Positions 35,701 through 44,539 of a stretch of DNA of 64,000 bases are shown piece by piece (position 1 is the first letter of the stretch; each line of letters opens with the position of its first letter). Below the pieces are notes generated by a model. It made no database searches, had not been told where the DNA came from, and worked only from the letters and a program-made list of their open reading frames with translations. The DNA is taken from the NCBI GenBank assembly GCA_019245415.1, contig JAFARO010000004.1, positions 930,001 to 994,000 of the forward strand, written 5' to 3'. Made by a program: the position numbers and the translations under genes. This stretch comes from Alphaproteobacteria bacterium (GTDB lineage Bacteria; Pseudomonadota; Alphaproteobacteria; Micropepsales; Micropepsaceae).

Positions 35701-37495
35701 TCGATCACTTACCCGCGCGGAAGATGAAGGTTGGACGCATCTCAAGCCTGCATACGCCGATGGCGTAGAGATGTTTCACGATCCCTTCCCAAGCCTGATC
35801 ATCCAAGACGAGGGTCATCTTCTTGAAGAAAGCTTAGGTACCTTCTCTGGCCTATTCGAAACCACTTTCGAGAGCATCTTGACGAGGCTCGGTGAGGGGA
35901 TTCTGAAGAATTATGTGGCTTCTTGGCGTCCGGACCAGGGTTCGGGCGTTCGCGTACCGCGCCTCGCGAAGGTTATTGCCGCGACCGCCACGATCTCGGA
36001 TCCGGACCGGCAACTCCGTGTCCTCTACCAACGCGAGCCGTTACGCTTTCCCTGTCCCGGACCCAGCATCTATGAGTCTTTTTATGCGATGCCGCGGATA
36101 CCGCTAAACATTGAACGACAACGGTTGGCGGGTCAGGCGCCAATTCAGGATCGCACCGAACAATTCACCCCGCGTATGCGCAGCTATATGTCCATAATGA
36201 CCAATGGCCGCTCCCATACCATGACGACATCCACGGTCGTATCGGCCTATCACGTTACGATCACACGACTTTGGCGCGCGCTCGTCGACGAGGGCCGCGC
36301 GGAGGATGTGGTCAATGAAATGGTCGCTGCGCTCAATCCAGATGACCCATTGACGCCATTGCGGCGCGCTGCCCTGGAAATGTTTGTTGAAAAAGGCAAT
36401 TTGGTCGGGCCTTCCGTGTTGGCGACCCTGCTTGATCTGCAACGTATTTCGCTGACCTATGTAACTAACAAAAAGGGTGGCGATCAGATTATCGAAACGC
36501 TCCAAACCCAGGTGGAGCGCGATCAGCGCAGCGACGGCATAGGCGATTTGCCGTTCGTTACCGAATTGATCTCGGGCGGTGTCACTATTGCGGAAATCCA
36601 AGATGTAATGCGGTTAGCCGAGGCGGGCGTCGTTCCTGGACAGCCGTTTCCGCCGATTGGAGAAAGCCTCAGGAATATCGTTGCGACATCCGCCATTAGC
36701 CACGGCGTCGACGTGGACAAGTTTAACGCGATGTTCTTTGCCGGGCTTCCATCTGACATTGCTGAATACATCCAAGCGTCAAGTCGAGTCGGTCGCACGC
36801 ATGTTGGATTCAGCTTGCTAGTGCCTACGCCGCACAGTCGGCGGGACCGTTATGTGATTGAGACACACGACCAGTTTCATCGCTTCTTAGAGCGAATGAT
36901 CCCACCGCCAGCCGTACAGCGATGGGCCGAGCGTGCTATTCGGCGCGCGATGCCCAGCATCTTGCAGGCATATCTCTGCGGGGTTGTCGAACAAGAATCG
37001 TTTTCGTCTGCTGGCGCGGACAAGAGCACGGCCAGAACGTTTAGTACGGCCGCAGCGATCAAATCGTGGGCGGATAGATACAGCGGCGGAAATCCCGGTG
37101 CAATTCGGGCTGTGACGCAATTCGCGCTTGAGGCCGTCGGTATCGATGGCCGAGGCGGCCGGCATACTGGAGCCGCGTCTCATTCAGAGCACTACCGAAA
37201 ATTCGTAGAAGATAGCGTGCGGGAAATCCTGAGCCTTTTCACGCAGAGATCGGACAGCAGCAAATTGTCTAATTTCTGGGAGAGTAAGCAGACACGCGAC
37301 ATGCGCAAACCAATGATGTCGCTTCGTGACGTGGACGCGGGAGGGGTTATTCTCGGTGCGACGCGCGATCCTTGGCGCGGGAGGAATGTTCATCTGGAGA
37401 CCACGCGCCAGGTCATGAAGATCATTCGAGGTCAACGGATAGGGGGACGCGCCGATGTGGATGCAGACCCGCCTCCGATTGACGTGGAGGATTGA
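32774..37495 (+). CDS. drmA: DrmA-like DISARM helicase
   Basis: A 1573-residue SF2-type helicase. The N-terminal part includes an Ala/Arg/Glu-rich, probably coiled region (about 175-280). The helicase core has Walker A TGGGKSEA (about 735-742), a Cys4 zinc-type insertion near 875-910 (CPCCGS ... CFNDACDW), DEGH at 1012-1015, motif III ATATIS and motif VI IAEYIQASSRVGRT. DISARM DrmA is a helicase of this layout and works with DrmB; the complex recognises phage DNA with single-stranded 5' ends. It overlaps the upstream gene by 4 bp and is 3 bp from drmB. It is longer than most DrmA proteins, mainly through the N-terminal extension. Confidence 0.85.
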   Translation: MTDATGTPHSESRSLPQGVNLDAVERDMRGATGTDLTEAKEAVVEALLQIAGQKCTGEGSEGEFIYGVKPSSKLVSGFLLPRFDETGQGDETSDIHIATMGVDLQLAAAQSGEVVIAPSAAIYVRMLPTWEDLVDPRYDMVPRSELSRDTRQAVEDRARQYISDAISVLPPIEETTEPDERPGDAAAEAQRARDLADQTEQRIAEDGQADGDARGQSRAAQIAARRAEEIATARQQGAQERLAARRQRNAAVAAIRREAFNRAFADLGIRLREEQAGTPTERVVSADDLSTDPGHEGARAEPPKPSDGESFSDVSADADIPADGTPAEISAYVDLVVSPSAGVLDDHFAERQPIPMKWRRFSLELGEFRFENHDAEVREATSAEFASRLLGQVRAVLEAWIDSPEGQRDAYRPNERILPSNFGSKTGWENYLGALRLRRPAVLADILPDLSGIALVLDGAPDFIDPSRVNLRVAIENGADRPARQTYADFEPSLFQVRLQLTLPSNLHQPLRLDRVQPSYRFKDWLTYPAMGLNCGVKVVPSAHGTVGIATTWAPRYTQPRIDPTVIEGLPTRYSELANPDGDIARLMKLPDQYDSWIATQALVDAGVQLPPEVAERERQAHGRDLEAYRRESSYIREGVQLLLDSRVVAQPLTSKAALGSWSALDVRAAPWEAWLLTNEAFALYGRARFTDWRLFQLAFILAHIPTFASRMPEFEDRFDAERDELTASLLYFATGGGKSEAFFGLLVFNIFLDRLRGKHRGVTALVRYPLRLLTLQQARRLMRILTNAELVKIRRRIPGAPFEIGFWVGSGNTPNRVAQGFGGVPAITLAGYADDNDLLNPSDADTETARAARRRSGRYREALESYDKLRVCPCCGSATGMRRYPSQAGRIGIVCFNDACDWNRENPLSPHRVPLPFLLTDDTIYQRAPAVILGTIDKLALIGQHDRTINAIVGMLGVARYIDPSNRHFYVPRGARSLTRAEDEGWTHLKPAYADGVEMFHDPFPSLIIQDEGHLLEESLGTFSGLFETTFESILTRLGEGILKNYVASWRPDQGSGVRVPRLAKVIAATATISDPDRQLRVLYQREPLRFPCPGPSIYESFYAMPRIPLNIERQRLAGQAPIQDRTEQFTPRMRSYMSIMTNGRSHTMTTSTVVSAYHVTITRLWRALVDEGRAEDVVNEMVAALNPDDPLTPLRRAALEMFVEKGNLVGPSVLATLLDLQRISLTYVTNKKGGDQIIETLQTQVERDQRSDGIGDLPFVTELISGGVTIAEIQDVMRLAEAGVVPGQPFPPIGESLRNIVATSAISHGVDVDKFNAMFFAGLPSDIAEYIQASSRVGRTHVGFSLLVPTPHSRRDRYVIETHDQFHRFLERMIPPPAVQRWAERAIRRAMPSILQAYLCGVVEQESFSSAGADKSTARTFSTAAAIKSWADRYSGGNPGAIRAVTQFALEAVGIDGRGGRHTGAASHSEHYRKFVEDSVREILSLFTQRSDSSKLSNFWESKQTRDMRKPMMSLRDVDAGGVILGATRDPWRGRNVHLETTRQVMKIIRGQRIGGRADVDADPPPIDVED

Positions 37496-37498
37496 AGC

Positions 37499-39730
37499 AT
37501 GGCCCAAGACCAACGACATGCCATTGGGGCTGGGGCGCCCGGAACGCGAGCATTGCCACCGCGGATGACCCGTTCGCAGCCCCAACTTGCGACAGCCTAC
37601 GCCCCGGGCTCGATCTTCACCTGGGAGGGAGGCAAGGGGGCATGTTTGTCCGTACCCATAGATGGTGCCGCGATTGATTTCTCGGCGCGCCAGACCCGGC
37701 GTGACCAAATCATCGAGAGTCTCCAGGAATTTTGCCAAAACTGGCTTGCGCGCGGCATGTCAATTAATCGCAACGCTCCTATCTACGAGCAGCAATTACT
37801 AGATGGTTGCTTTCACAACCCGATGCGGCAGGGCCAAGCGTCGGTGGACATTGCGCTAGACCGCTTTGAATTCCTACGGCCGGAACGTATGGGTTATCTG
37901 CCGGGCCCGTTGGTTTATCGCTGCGATGTCTGCGAACTCGTTCGTGAATTTGTCTCGCCAGCTCACCAGATCGCAGAACCTCTATCCGTCACTTGCGGTG
38001 CCAGGGATGATCGCGCGGCACACGATTCTCATTGGCGCCAATTGGACGTTGTCTACGCGCACTGGTCGGGCGGCGTCGAAGGTTTGTCACCCTATCGTTA
38101 TACGATGGACCGAAACGGAGCGATCCAAAAAATCCCACGCTGTCAGTGCGGCTCAGAGAGTTTTCGCCTGAAGAAACAGGGAAACCAATTCTCGCGTTGG
38201 CGCTTCATTTGCACCGGCTGCAAAGCACAGAAGGAAGTTTATCAAACAGACCCGTTCAGCTTAAATCTCTTGAAGCCTTTGATCGAGGCTGGCGTTCCTC
38301 ACCAGTGGAGCGAGATCAACATGATCCCGGTATCATACCGCGCGTCACCGGTTTTTTATGTTCAGACCTCGCGATTTATAGTCTTCGACTCTGATCCGGA
38401 AGTCATCACGCTGATGGCGCCCTCTCGCGAAGACGATCTGGCGGCGCGTGTTGCGTCACTGCACGGATTTGCTGGCATCGATCCGAGCGACGAGCGCATC
38501 AAGGAACAGCTCGATAGAAATGATAAGGGTTCAATCTTCGCTCCCTACCAGTCTTTTCGTGCTCGGGAAGCGGCTGCCCGAGAGAGCGGAGACGCCGCTG
38601 GCGCGGAAATATGGGCCGACGCAGCACGCACCACACTCAACGGCTGGTATGAAGCAGGGTTGGTATCTCGAGAAGTTAGTGCAAGCCCCGCACTGCAGGC
38701 ACAGGTTCATGCGCGGGGCAACTATGCTCGTCGCTATGACCCGATCCGCAGCACCGTTGAACACGACGCGCTACGTCGTCGGAAAGTGAATCTTGCGCGC
38801 GAAGCGGCAAATTTGAAAATTGCTCATCCCGATCTCTGTGCCGAATATGAAACCGCTGATCTACAGGCTGTCTATGAACAGCGCGTCGTTGGCGACCTGT
38901 CCCGAGCCGGGATCCAGGAAGCTCGATTGATTCGTAATCTGGATATGGTCGAATTTTCGTTTGGCTTCTCTCGCGTCTCGGCGACGCCAGAGACTACGCA
39001 GAAAGACAGACGCATGCCTGTCCGGCTCATGGGCTTTCCGCCTCTGCCGAGCAACAAACGTCCTATCTATGTGATCGAGCAGCAGAACGAAGCCATATAT
39101 ATACAGCTTGATGCAGCAACGGTTGCGGCGTTTTTGGAGAGAAATGGCGTACTGGACCAGCGACCCGTCCCCCCGCGAACAATCGGCAGCAGACTTATAG
39201 AGACCTACCAGGATTTCAAAGTATTTCTGAAGGACTTCTCAGTGCGAGACGAGGCGTCGCGACTGCGATCACGAGACGTCGCGTCGTTGACCTATCTTTT
39301 GGTCCATTCCATGGCCCATCATGTCATGCACGGCATTGCACGGTTTTCTGGGCTCGACCTAGGTTCCTTGAGCGAAGTGATATTTCCTGCCGACCTTGCT
39401 TTCGTGGTGCACCGGCGCGGAATGACAGAAGACTTGGGCAACATCTCGTCTATGTGGCGCGATCAAAATGGAGCATTTCTCCGCTATCTTGTTGCGCGGC
39501 GCGAGTTGCGGTGTGGCTCAGGAACCCTCTGCGACCATCGCGGTGGCGCCTGTCCCGCGTGCATCATGATTCCTGAAACGTCATGTGTTGCCGGCAACCA
39601 GCTGCTATCTCGGGCGGCGCTTGTAGGGGGACGCGCACCGCTCTGGGATACGAACCAGACACCGCTTCGCGGCTTCTTTGAAATCTTACACGATCTACAC
39701 CATACCGGCCAACCACACCCGATCGGCTGA
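37499..39730 (+). CDS. drmB: DrmB-like DISARM protein (DUF1998)
   Basis: A 743-residue protein with three cysteine clusters: YRCDVCELV near 140, CQCGS..C.GC near 220-242 and the C-terminal block CGSGTLCDHRGGACPAC with ETSC (about 675-700), which is the DUF1998/MZB-type zinc site. The segment LVHSMAHHVMHGIARFSGLDLGSLSEVIF is also typical. In DISARM, DrmB binds DrmA and stimulates it. It starts 3 bp after drmA and shares a base with drmC (TGATG), so translation is coupled. Confidence 0.87.
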   Translation: MAQDQRHAIGAGAPGTRALPPRMTRSQPQLATAYAPGSIFTWEGGKGACLSVPIDGAAIDFSARQTRRDQIIESLQEFCQNWLARGMSINRNAPIYEQQLLDGCFHNPMRQGQASVDIALDRFEFLRPERMGYLPGPLVYRCDVCELVREFVSPAHQIAEPLSVTCGARDDRAAHDSHWRQLDVVYAHWSGGVEGLSPYRYTMDRNGAIQKIPRCQCGSESFRLKKQGNQFSRWRFICTGCKAQKEVYQTDPFSLNLLKPLIEAGVPHQWSEINMIPVSYRASPVFYVQTSRFIVFDSDPEVITLMAPSREDDLAARVASLHGFAGIDPSDERIKEQLDRNDKGSIFAPYQSFRAREAAARESGDAAGAEIWADAARTTLNGWYEAGLVSREVSASPALQAQVHARGNYARRYDPIRSTVEHDALRRRKVNLAREAANLKIAHPDLCAEYETADLQAVYEQRVVGDLSRAGIQEARLIRNLDMVEFSFGFSRVSATPETTQKDRRMPVRLMGFPPLPSNKRPIYVIEQQNEAIYIQLDAATVAAFLERNGVLDQRPVPPRTIGSRLIETYQDFKVFLKDFSVRDEASRLRSRDVASLTYLLVHSMAHHVMHGIARFSGLDLGSLSEVIFPADLAFVVHRRGMTEDLGNISSMWRDQNGAFLRYLVARRELRCGSGTLCDHRGGACPACIMIPETSCVAGNQLLSRAALVGGRAPLWDTNQTPLRGFFEILHDLHHTGQPHPIG

Positions 39731-40581
39731 TGCCCTCTGACGCCGACATCGTGCGGTCCGTTGCGCCCTGGCCCGGGAGTGCTGCGCGCATATTGGAGGG
39801 ATTTGCCAAATTGGGTCCTGGCGTATGGTCGCTTGAGCAGATCTGCAGTGCTTCCGGTTCTGGCATTGACGTCGGGCACGCGTCGCAGATATTGGCCGGT
39901 CTCGCTCTTACGGGTATGTGTGCCGTCGGTGCGGCGGATGACACGTGGCTATGTCAGTACGGGCCAGCCGAACTTAACCGCTTGGTATGCATCCTAAGCG
40001 GAGCGGATCATTTCCGGCGCATGCGCCTAAATCCCGCGGCTATCGAGTTGGCGGTCACTATGCCGCTCGTCCCAAGTCACTTAGAAAAGGAATTGCTAGA
40101 GACGCTGGGACGTCCGGGTGGATTTCTCACGACAACAACCGCATTTACGCGGGTCGCTAACGCGGCATCTCGGCGATTGGTCGTGATGACACCCTTTATC
40201 GATGCGCGTGGCTTTCGATGGTTGCGGCGCGTGTTCGAGGCGTCATCAGAGAACTGCGAGCGGATCGTCGTCCTTCGAAATACTCAGCAATATTCTGTGG
40301 AGCTCGGTATCCAGCACGCCGACTGGCTGCGGTCACTACGGATTTCGGTGCGGGATTATCACCTTGCACATGACGCGAACACGGCCCGCGCGGTCCCAAT
40401 TGAAACATTTCATGCAAAAATTGTGGTTGCCGACGACACGCTAGCCTATGTTGGCTCTGCTAACCTCCTCAATTCCAGCGAGGGCGTCTCGCTTGAAACC
40501 GGGCTGCTGGTGGAGGGCGGTGCAGCAGCTCAAGTAGCTAAGCTTGTGGATGCGGTACTTCGCGTAGCGCGATCGCTGTGA
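39730..40581 (+). CDS. drmC: DrmC-like phospholipase D-fold protein
   Basis: A 283-residue protein with a C-terminal phospholipase D domain: one HKD motif FHAKIVVADD (H-x-K-x4-D) followed by YVGSANLLNSS and LETGLLVEGG. The N-terminal 110 residues are helical and fit the usual DrmC lead region. Only one HKD motif is present, so an active nuclease would be a dimer. In published DISARM systems DrmC is often dispensable. It is the last gene of the operon; 139 bp then separate it from traG. Confidence 0.87.
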   Translation: MPSDADIVRSVAPWPGSAARILEGFAKLGPGVWSLEQICSASGSGIDVGHASQILAGLALTGMCAVGAADDTWLCQYGPAELNRLVCILSGADHFRRMRLNPAAIELAVTMPLVPSHLEKELLETLGRPGGFLTTTTAFTRVANAASRRLVVMTPFIDARGFRWLRRVFEASSENCERIVVLRNTQQYSVELGIQHADWLRSLRISVRDYHLAHDANTARAVPIETFHAKIVVADDTLAYVGSANLLNSSEGVSLETGLLVEGGAAAQVAKLVDAVLRVARSL

Positions 40582-40695
40582 AGCGAACACACCGAGGGCC
40601 AGCGCCGCCAATTTATCCCGACGCTTGTAGCCCCAAATACGACAACGAAAGTCAGCGTAGATAAAGGCGATTTCCATTTTCTGAGTTTCGCGCGA

Positions 40696-40713
40696 CTCCT
40701 GATTCGTCAGGAG
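40696..40713 (+). promoter_or_regulatory. Hairpin sequestering the traG ribosome-binding site
   Basis: CTCCTGA (40696-40702), loop TTCG, TCAGGAG (40707-40713) is a perfect seven-pair stem closed by a UUCG tetraloop. Its 3' arm contains most of the AGGAGG (40709-40714) that serves the GTG start at 40721. It could limit translation of the coupling protein until opened, or protect the 5' end. There is no T run, so it is not a standard terminator for drmC. Confidence 0.55.
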
Positions 40714-40720
40714 GCAGTGC

Positions 40721-42754
40721 GTGACACCAACCAAATTCCTCGTCGGTCAGATCGCGGTCGTGTTCGCCGTTGCCGTCGGTGGAATGTGGATTGCGGCGCA
40801 ATGGGCGGCTTGGAAGCTGGGCTATCAGAGCCAACTAGGGCAGGCCTGGTTCGAAGTGTTGGGCTACCCGATCTACCGGCCTTGGAGTCTGTTCGCATGG
40901 TGGTATGCCTATGACGCCTACGCGCCGTCGATCTTCAATACGGCGGGTTCGATCGCTGCGCTGAGCGGGTTCGCCGGCTGTGCAGTTGCAATCGTTGGGT
41001 CGCTCTGGCGCGCACGTCAGAACCGTAACGTTACAACTTATGGCTCGTCGCGGTGGGCGACGTCGCGCGAAATCCGCAAGGCCGGCCTGTTGCAACCATC
41101 CGGGGTCTTTCTCGGCCAGTTGAGCGAACGCTATCTGCGGCACGACGGCCCAGAGCATGTGATGGCGTTCGCGCCGACACGTTCCGGTAAGGGCGTCGGT
41201 TTGGTCGTTCCGACGTTGCTGTCCTGGACCCAGAGTGTCGTCATTCATGACATCAAGGGCGAGAACTGGCAGTTGACGGCGGGCTGGCGCAGCCGCTTCT
41301 CGCACTGCCTCCTGTTCAATCCGACAGACCCGAAGAGCGCCCGCTACAATCCGCTGCTGGAAGTCCGCAAAGGACTGGATGAAGTCCGCGATGTCCAGAA
41401 CATCGCAGACATCCTGGTTGATCCGGAAGGTGCGCTGGAGCGGCGCAATCATTGGGAAAAGACCAGCCATTCGCTCCTGGTCGGCGTCATCCTTCACGTC
41501 CTCTACGCGGAAGAAGAAAAGACGCTCGCCCGTGTCGCCAGCTTCCTCTCTGACCCGCGCCGCTCCTTCGAGCACACCCTGCGCGCCATGATGGCGACCA
41601 ACCATCTGGGCACAGCCAAAGCACCGGTCGTCCATCCCGTCGTTGCGTCGGCGTCGCGCGAGGTGCTGAACAAGAGCGAGAACGAGCGGTCCGGCGTCCT
41701 GTCTACGGCTATGTCGTTCCTTGGTCTCTACCGCGACCCAACGGTTGCCAAGACGACGGCTGCTTGCGATTGGCGTATTGCCGACCTGGTGGACGCCACG
41801 CGTCCGGTCTCGCTCTATCTGGTCATCCCGCCATCCGACATCTCCCGTACCAAGCCGCTGGTGCGTCTTGTCCTCAATCAAATCGGGCGGCGGCTTACCG
41901 AGCGCCTGGAAGGCGATCCGAGCAAAAGCCGCAAGCACAAGCTGCTGATGATGCTGGACGAGTTTCCGGCGTTGGGGCGGTTGGACTTCTTCGAGACGGC
42001 ACTCGCCTTCATGGCCGGCTACGGGATTCGAGCCTATCTGATCGCACAATCGCTCAACCAGATATCCAAAGCCTATGGCGAGAACAACGCCATTCTCGAC
42101 AATTGCCATGTACGCATCGCGTTCTCCTCAAACGATGAGCGGACCGCAAAGCGTATTTCCGATGCCTTGGGCACCGCGACCGAACTGAGGGCGCAGCGCA
42201 ACTATGCCGGTCACCGGCTCTCGCCATGGCTCGGGCACGTCATGGTCTCTCGACAGGAGACGGCTCGGCCTCTGCTGACACCGGGCGAAGTCATGCAGCT
42301 GCCGCCGATTGACGAACTCATCCTGGTGTCGAGCCTGCCGCCGATCCGCGCCAAGAAGCTGCGCTACTACGAGGACCGCAATTTCATCAAGCGCGTGACA
42401 GACGCGCCCACACTCGGAGACGGTCGCTACCTCGATGTTCCCGCCCCGCGGCCGAACGACTGGGGCGGACAGGTGCGCGGTCCTCACGAAGATCTGGCAG
42501 CGCTCGTCGATGCAGAGGCGAGCGACGCAGACGATGACGGCGGTATGCAGCTGCAGCGCCATCCGGCAATCGCGGAGACAGTCGATGCCCAGCCGGAGGC
42601 GGACACGCAGCGGGAGGGCGACCAGGACGACGAGACGGATTCCCAAAGCACGACGATCGACCGCGGCAGGCTCGGAATCATCGGCCGCGCACACGCCATC
42701 AACGAAGGCGAGCATCGGCGCGGCGCCGATGACGATCTCATGCCGGCGTTTTGA
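40721..42754 (+). CDS. traG: TraG/VirD4-family type IV coupling protein
   Basis: A 677-residue coupling protein. Two N-terminal TM segments (about 8-30 and 68-90) anchor it; the ATPase part has Walker A APTRSGKGVG near 147-156, Walker B LLMMLDEFPALG near 400, and the family sequences SVVIHDIKGENW and AYLIAQSLNQI. The C-terminal 80 residues are acidic and disordered. It connects the relaxase-DNA complex to the Trb channel. The GTG start has AGGAGG six bases upstream, partly held in a hairpin. It begins the transfer operon that runs to about 52865. Confidence 0.93.
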   Translation: MTPTKFLVGQIAVVFAVAVGGMWIAAQWAAWKLGYQSQLGQAWFEVLGYPIYRPWSLFAWWYAYDAYAPSIFNTAGSIAALSGFAGCAVAIVGSLWRARQNRNVTTYGSSRWATSREIRKAGLLQPSGVFLGQLSERYLRHDGPEHVMAFAPTRSGKGVGLVVPTLLSWTQSVVIHDIKGENWQLTAGWRSRFSHCLLFNPTDPKSARYNPLLEVRKGLDEVRDVQNIADILVDPEGALERRNHWEKTSHSLLVGVILHVLYAEEEKTLARVASFLSDPRRSFEHTLRAMMATNHLGTAKAPVVHPVVASASREVLNKSENERSGVLSTAMSFLGLYRDPTVAKTTAACDWRIADLVDATRPVSLYLVIPPSDISRTKPLVRLVLNQIGRRLTERLEGDPSKSRKHKLLMMLDEFPALGRLDFFETALAFMAGYGIRAYLIAQSLNQISKAYGENNAILDNCHVRIAFSSNDERTAKRISDALGTATELRAQRNYAGHRLSPWLGHVMVSRQETARPLLTPGEVMQLPPIDELILVSSLPPIRAKKLRYYEDRNFIKRVTDAPTLGDGRYLDVPAPRPNDWGGQVRGPHEDLAALVDAEASDADDDGGMQLQRHPAIAETVDAQPEADTQREGDQDDETDSQSTTIDRGRLGIIGRAHAINEGEHRRGADDDLMPAF

Positions 42755-42759
42755 GGGAC

Positions 42760-43203
42760 ATGATGAAGCCCAGGCACAATCTTTATCTGGACGAGGACGT
42801 TGGCGAACAGCTTGAGGCGCTGACGGCAAAGGCCGGATCGTCGAAATCCTCCATCGTGAATGATGCGGTACGGGCCTATCTCGCACGGCGTGGCGCGAAA
42901 GAACTCGACGATGTCTTTAAGGTCCGGCTGGACCGCGTTAGCGAGCAGCTGCGCCGGCTGGAGCGTGATCAGAGTGTGATGATCGAGAGCTTTGCGCTCT
43001 TCGTTCGCTATCACCTGGGAATCACACCGCCACTGCCGGCCTCTGAGCAGGCGGCGGCCCAAGCGCTCGGCCGCGATCGTTTCCAGCAGTTCATCGAGCA
43101 GGTCGGGCGCCGTATGGCGGGCGACAAGCGCATTGCAGAGGAGGTCGCCGAACGCGCCATCGCCGCGAACGAAACCAAACTCCCAGCCATAGCGGCCGAG
43201 TGA
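42760..43203 (+). CDS. CopG-type ribbon-helix-helix protein
   Basis: A 147-residue protein whose first 50 residues are a ribbon-helix-helix DNA-binding domain (KPRHNLYLDEDVGEQLEALTAK, then SSKSSIVNDAVRAYLARR); the remainder is helical and charged. This CopG-like gene commonly sits between traG and trbB in these elements, where it is sometimes annotated as a conjugal transfer regulator. The ATG at 42760 follows GAGGG just after the traG stop. The end overlaps trbB (TGATG). Confidence 0.8.
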   Translation: MMKPRHNLYLDEDVGEQLEALTAKAGSSKSSIVNDAVRAYLARRGAKELDDVFKVRLDRVSEQLRRLERDQSVMIESFALFVRYHLGITPPLPASEQAAAQALGRDRFQQFIEQVGRRMAGDKRIAEEVAERAIAANETKLPAIAAE

Positions 43204-44198
43204 TGAGCGCTATGCGGGAACATAACGAAAGCCACGAGCGCCGCCGAACGATGCTCCGCACCGCCATGGGTCCGGCGATCGCCGAGGCGCTGGCGGACCC
43301 ATTGGTTATCGAGATCATGGTCAACCCCGACGGTCTGCTGCGCCTTGACCGGCTTGGCGCCGGTCGCTGCGAGACGCCGTCGCATCTCGCGCCGAGCGAA
43401 GTGGAGCGCATCATCCGGCTGGTTGCGTCGCATGTCCGCCTTGAAGCCCATGCGAACAATCCCATCGTCAGCGCTGAATTGCCGTCCCGCGAGGACGGTG
43501 TTGCCGGCGAACGCTTCGAGGGCCTGTTGCCGCCCGTAGCATTGGCGCCGTGCTTCACCATCCGAAAGCCGGCCAAGCGCATCTACACGCTCGACGACTA
43601 TGTGGGCGATCGGATCATGCTTCCGGCGCAGGCTGAAGCGCTTCGCCAAGCCGTTGCGGGCCGCAAGAACATCCTGGTCGCGGGCGGCACCAGTTCGGGC
43701 AAGACCACACTGGCGAACGCGCTCTTGGCGGAAATGGCGATGCTCAACGAGCGCGTAATCCTCATCGAGGATACACGGGAACTGCAATGCGCCGCGCCCG
43801 ATTGCGTGGCTCTGCGGACCAAAGCGGGCATCGTCTCCCTAGCCGACCTCGTGCGCTCGACGTTACGCCTGCGGCCGGACCGCATTATCGTGGGCGAAGT
43901 GCGCGGCCCCGAAGCACTGGACATGCTGAAGGCGTGGAACACAGGCCATCCGGGCGGGATCGCGACCGTTCACGCAAACTCGGCGTCCAGCGCGCTCTAC
44001 CGGCTTGAGCAACTGGTGCAGGAGGTTGTCGTCACTGTGCCGCGCCGGCTGATCGCGGAAGCGGTCGACCTCGTCGTCTTCATCAGTGGTCGCGGAGTCT
44101 CCCGCCGCATCGAGGCGATTGCCGACGTGCGCGGGCTCTCGCCGGACGGCGACTACCTGATCGACGCTCCCGTCACCCCCAAACTTCAAGTGCTCTGA
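43203..44198 (+). CDS. trbB: TrbB, secretion ATPase (VirB11-like)
   Basis: A 331-residue hexameric traffic ATPase: Walker A GGTSSGKTT, Asp box ERVILIEDTRELQC, Walker B region RIIVGEVRGPEALDML and the His box GHPGGIATVHANS. It energises pilus assembly and DNA transfer at the inner-membrane face. The ATG at 43203 overlaps the upstream stop; a GTG one codon earlier is possible. Confidence 0.95.
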   Translation: MSAMREHNESHERRRTMLRTAMGPAIAEALADPLVIEIMVNPDGLLRLDRLGAGRCETPSHLAPSEVERIIRLVASHVRLEAHANNPIVSAELPSREDGVAGERFEGLLPPVALAPCFTIRKPAKRIYTLDDYVGDRIMLPAQAEALRQAVAGRKNILVAGGTSSGKTTLANALLAEMAMLNERVILIEDTRELQCAAPDCVALRTKAGIVSLADLVRSTLRLRPDRIIVGEVRGPEALDMLKAWNTGHPGGIATVHANSASSALYRLEQLVQEVVVTVPRRLIAEAVDLVVFISGRGVSRRIEAIADVRGLSPDGDYLIDAPVTPKLQVL

Positions 44199-44215
44199 CA
44201 AGGAGAAGATTGCTC

Positions 44216-44539
44216 GTGACAATTGTTCGATCCATCCGGCGTATCGCGGTCCTGTCGGGCGCCGCATCGCTCCTTCTGATCTCTTCTGCCCAAGCGGCCG
44301 GCACCAACATGCCGTGGGAACAACCGCTCCAGCAGATACTGGACTCGGTTCAAGGACCGGTCGCGAAGATCGTCGCCGTGATCATCATCATCGTCACCGG
44401 CCTGACTTTGGCCTTTGGCGAAACCGCGGGTGGCTTCCGGCGCCTGATTCAAATCGTGTTCGGGCTCTCGATCGCCTTCGCGGCGTCGAGCTTCTTTCTC
44501 TCGTTCTTCTCGTTCGGCGGCGGAGCGCTCGTCCAGTGA
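44216..44539 (+). CDS. trbC: TrbC, pilin precursor
   Basis: A 107-residue prepilin: a signal-like N-terminus (IAVLSGAASLLLISSAQA), then two hydrophobic segments typical of the VirB2/TrbC pilin. The GTG at 44216 is preferred with AGGAG upstream; a TTG two codons earlier is possible. The product is probably processed by the TraF-like peptidase encoded at 24551. It overlaps trbD by 4 bp. Confidence 0.9.
   Translation: MTIVRSIRRIAVLSGAASLLLISSAQAAGTNMPWEQPLQQILDSVQGPVAKIVAVIIIIVTGLTLAFGETAGGFRRLIQIVFGLSIAFAASSFFLSFFSFGGGALVQ

Noticed and set aside
40582..40720. Transposase remnant between drmC and traG
   Set aside because: The minus-strand translation (FIYADFRCRIWGYKRRDKL) looks protein-like but matches no transposase motif I can name and is too short to support.
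40835..42109. A 424-codon open frame antisense to traG
   Set aside because: Shadow of the strongly supported coupling-protein gene; Arg/Gln-rich with no recognisable motif.
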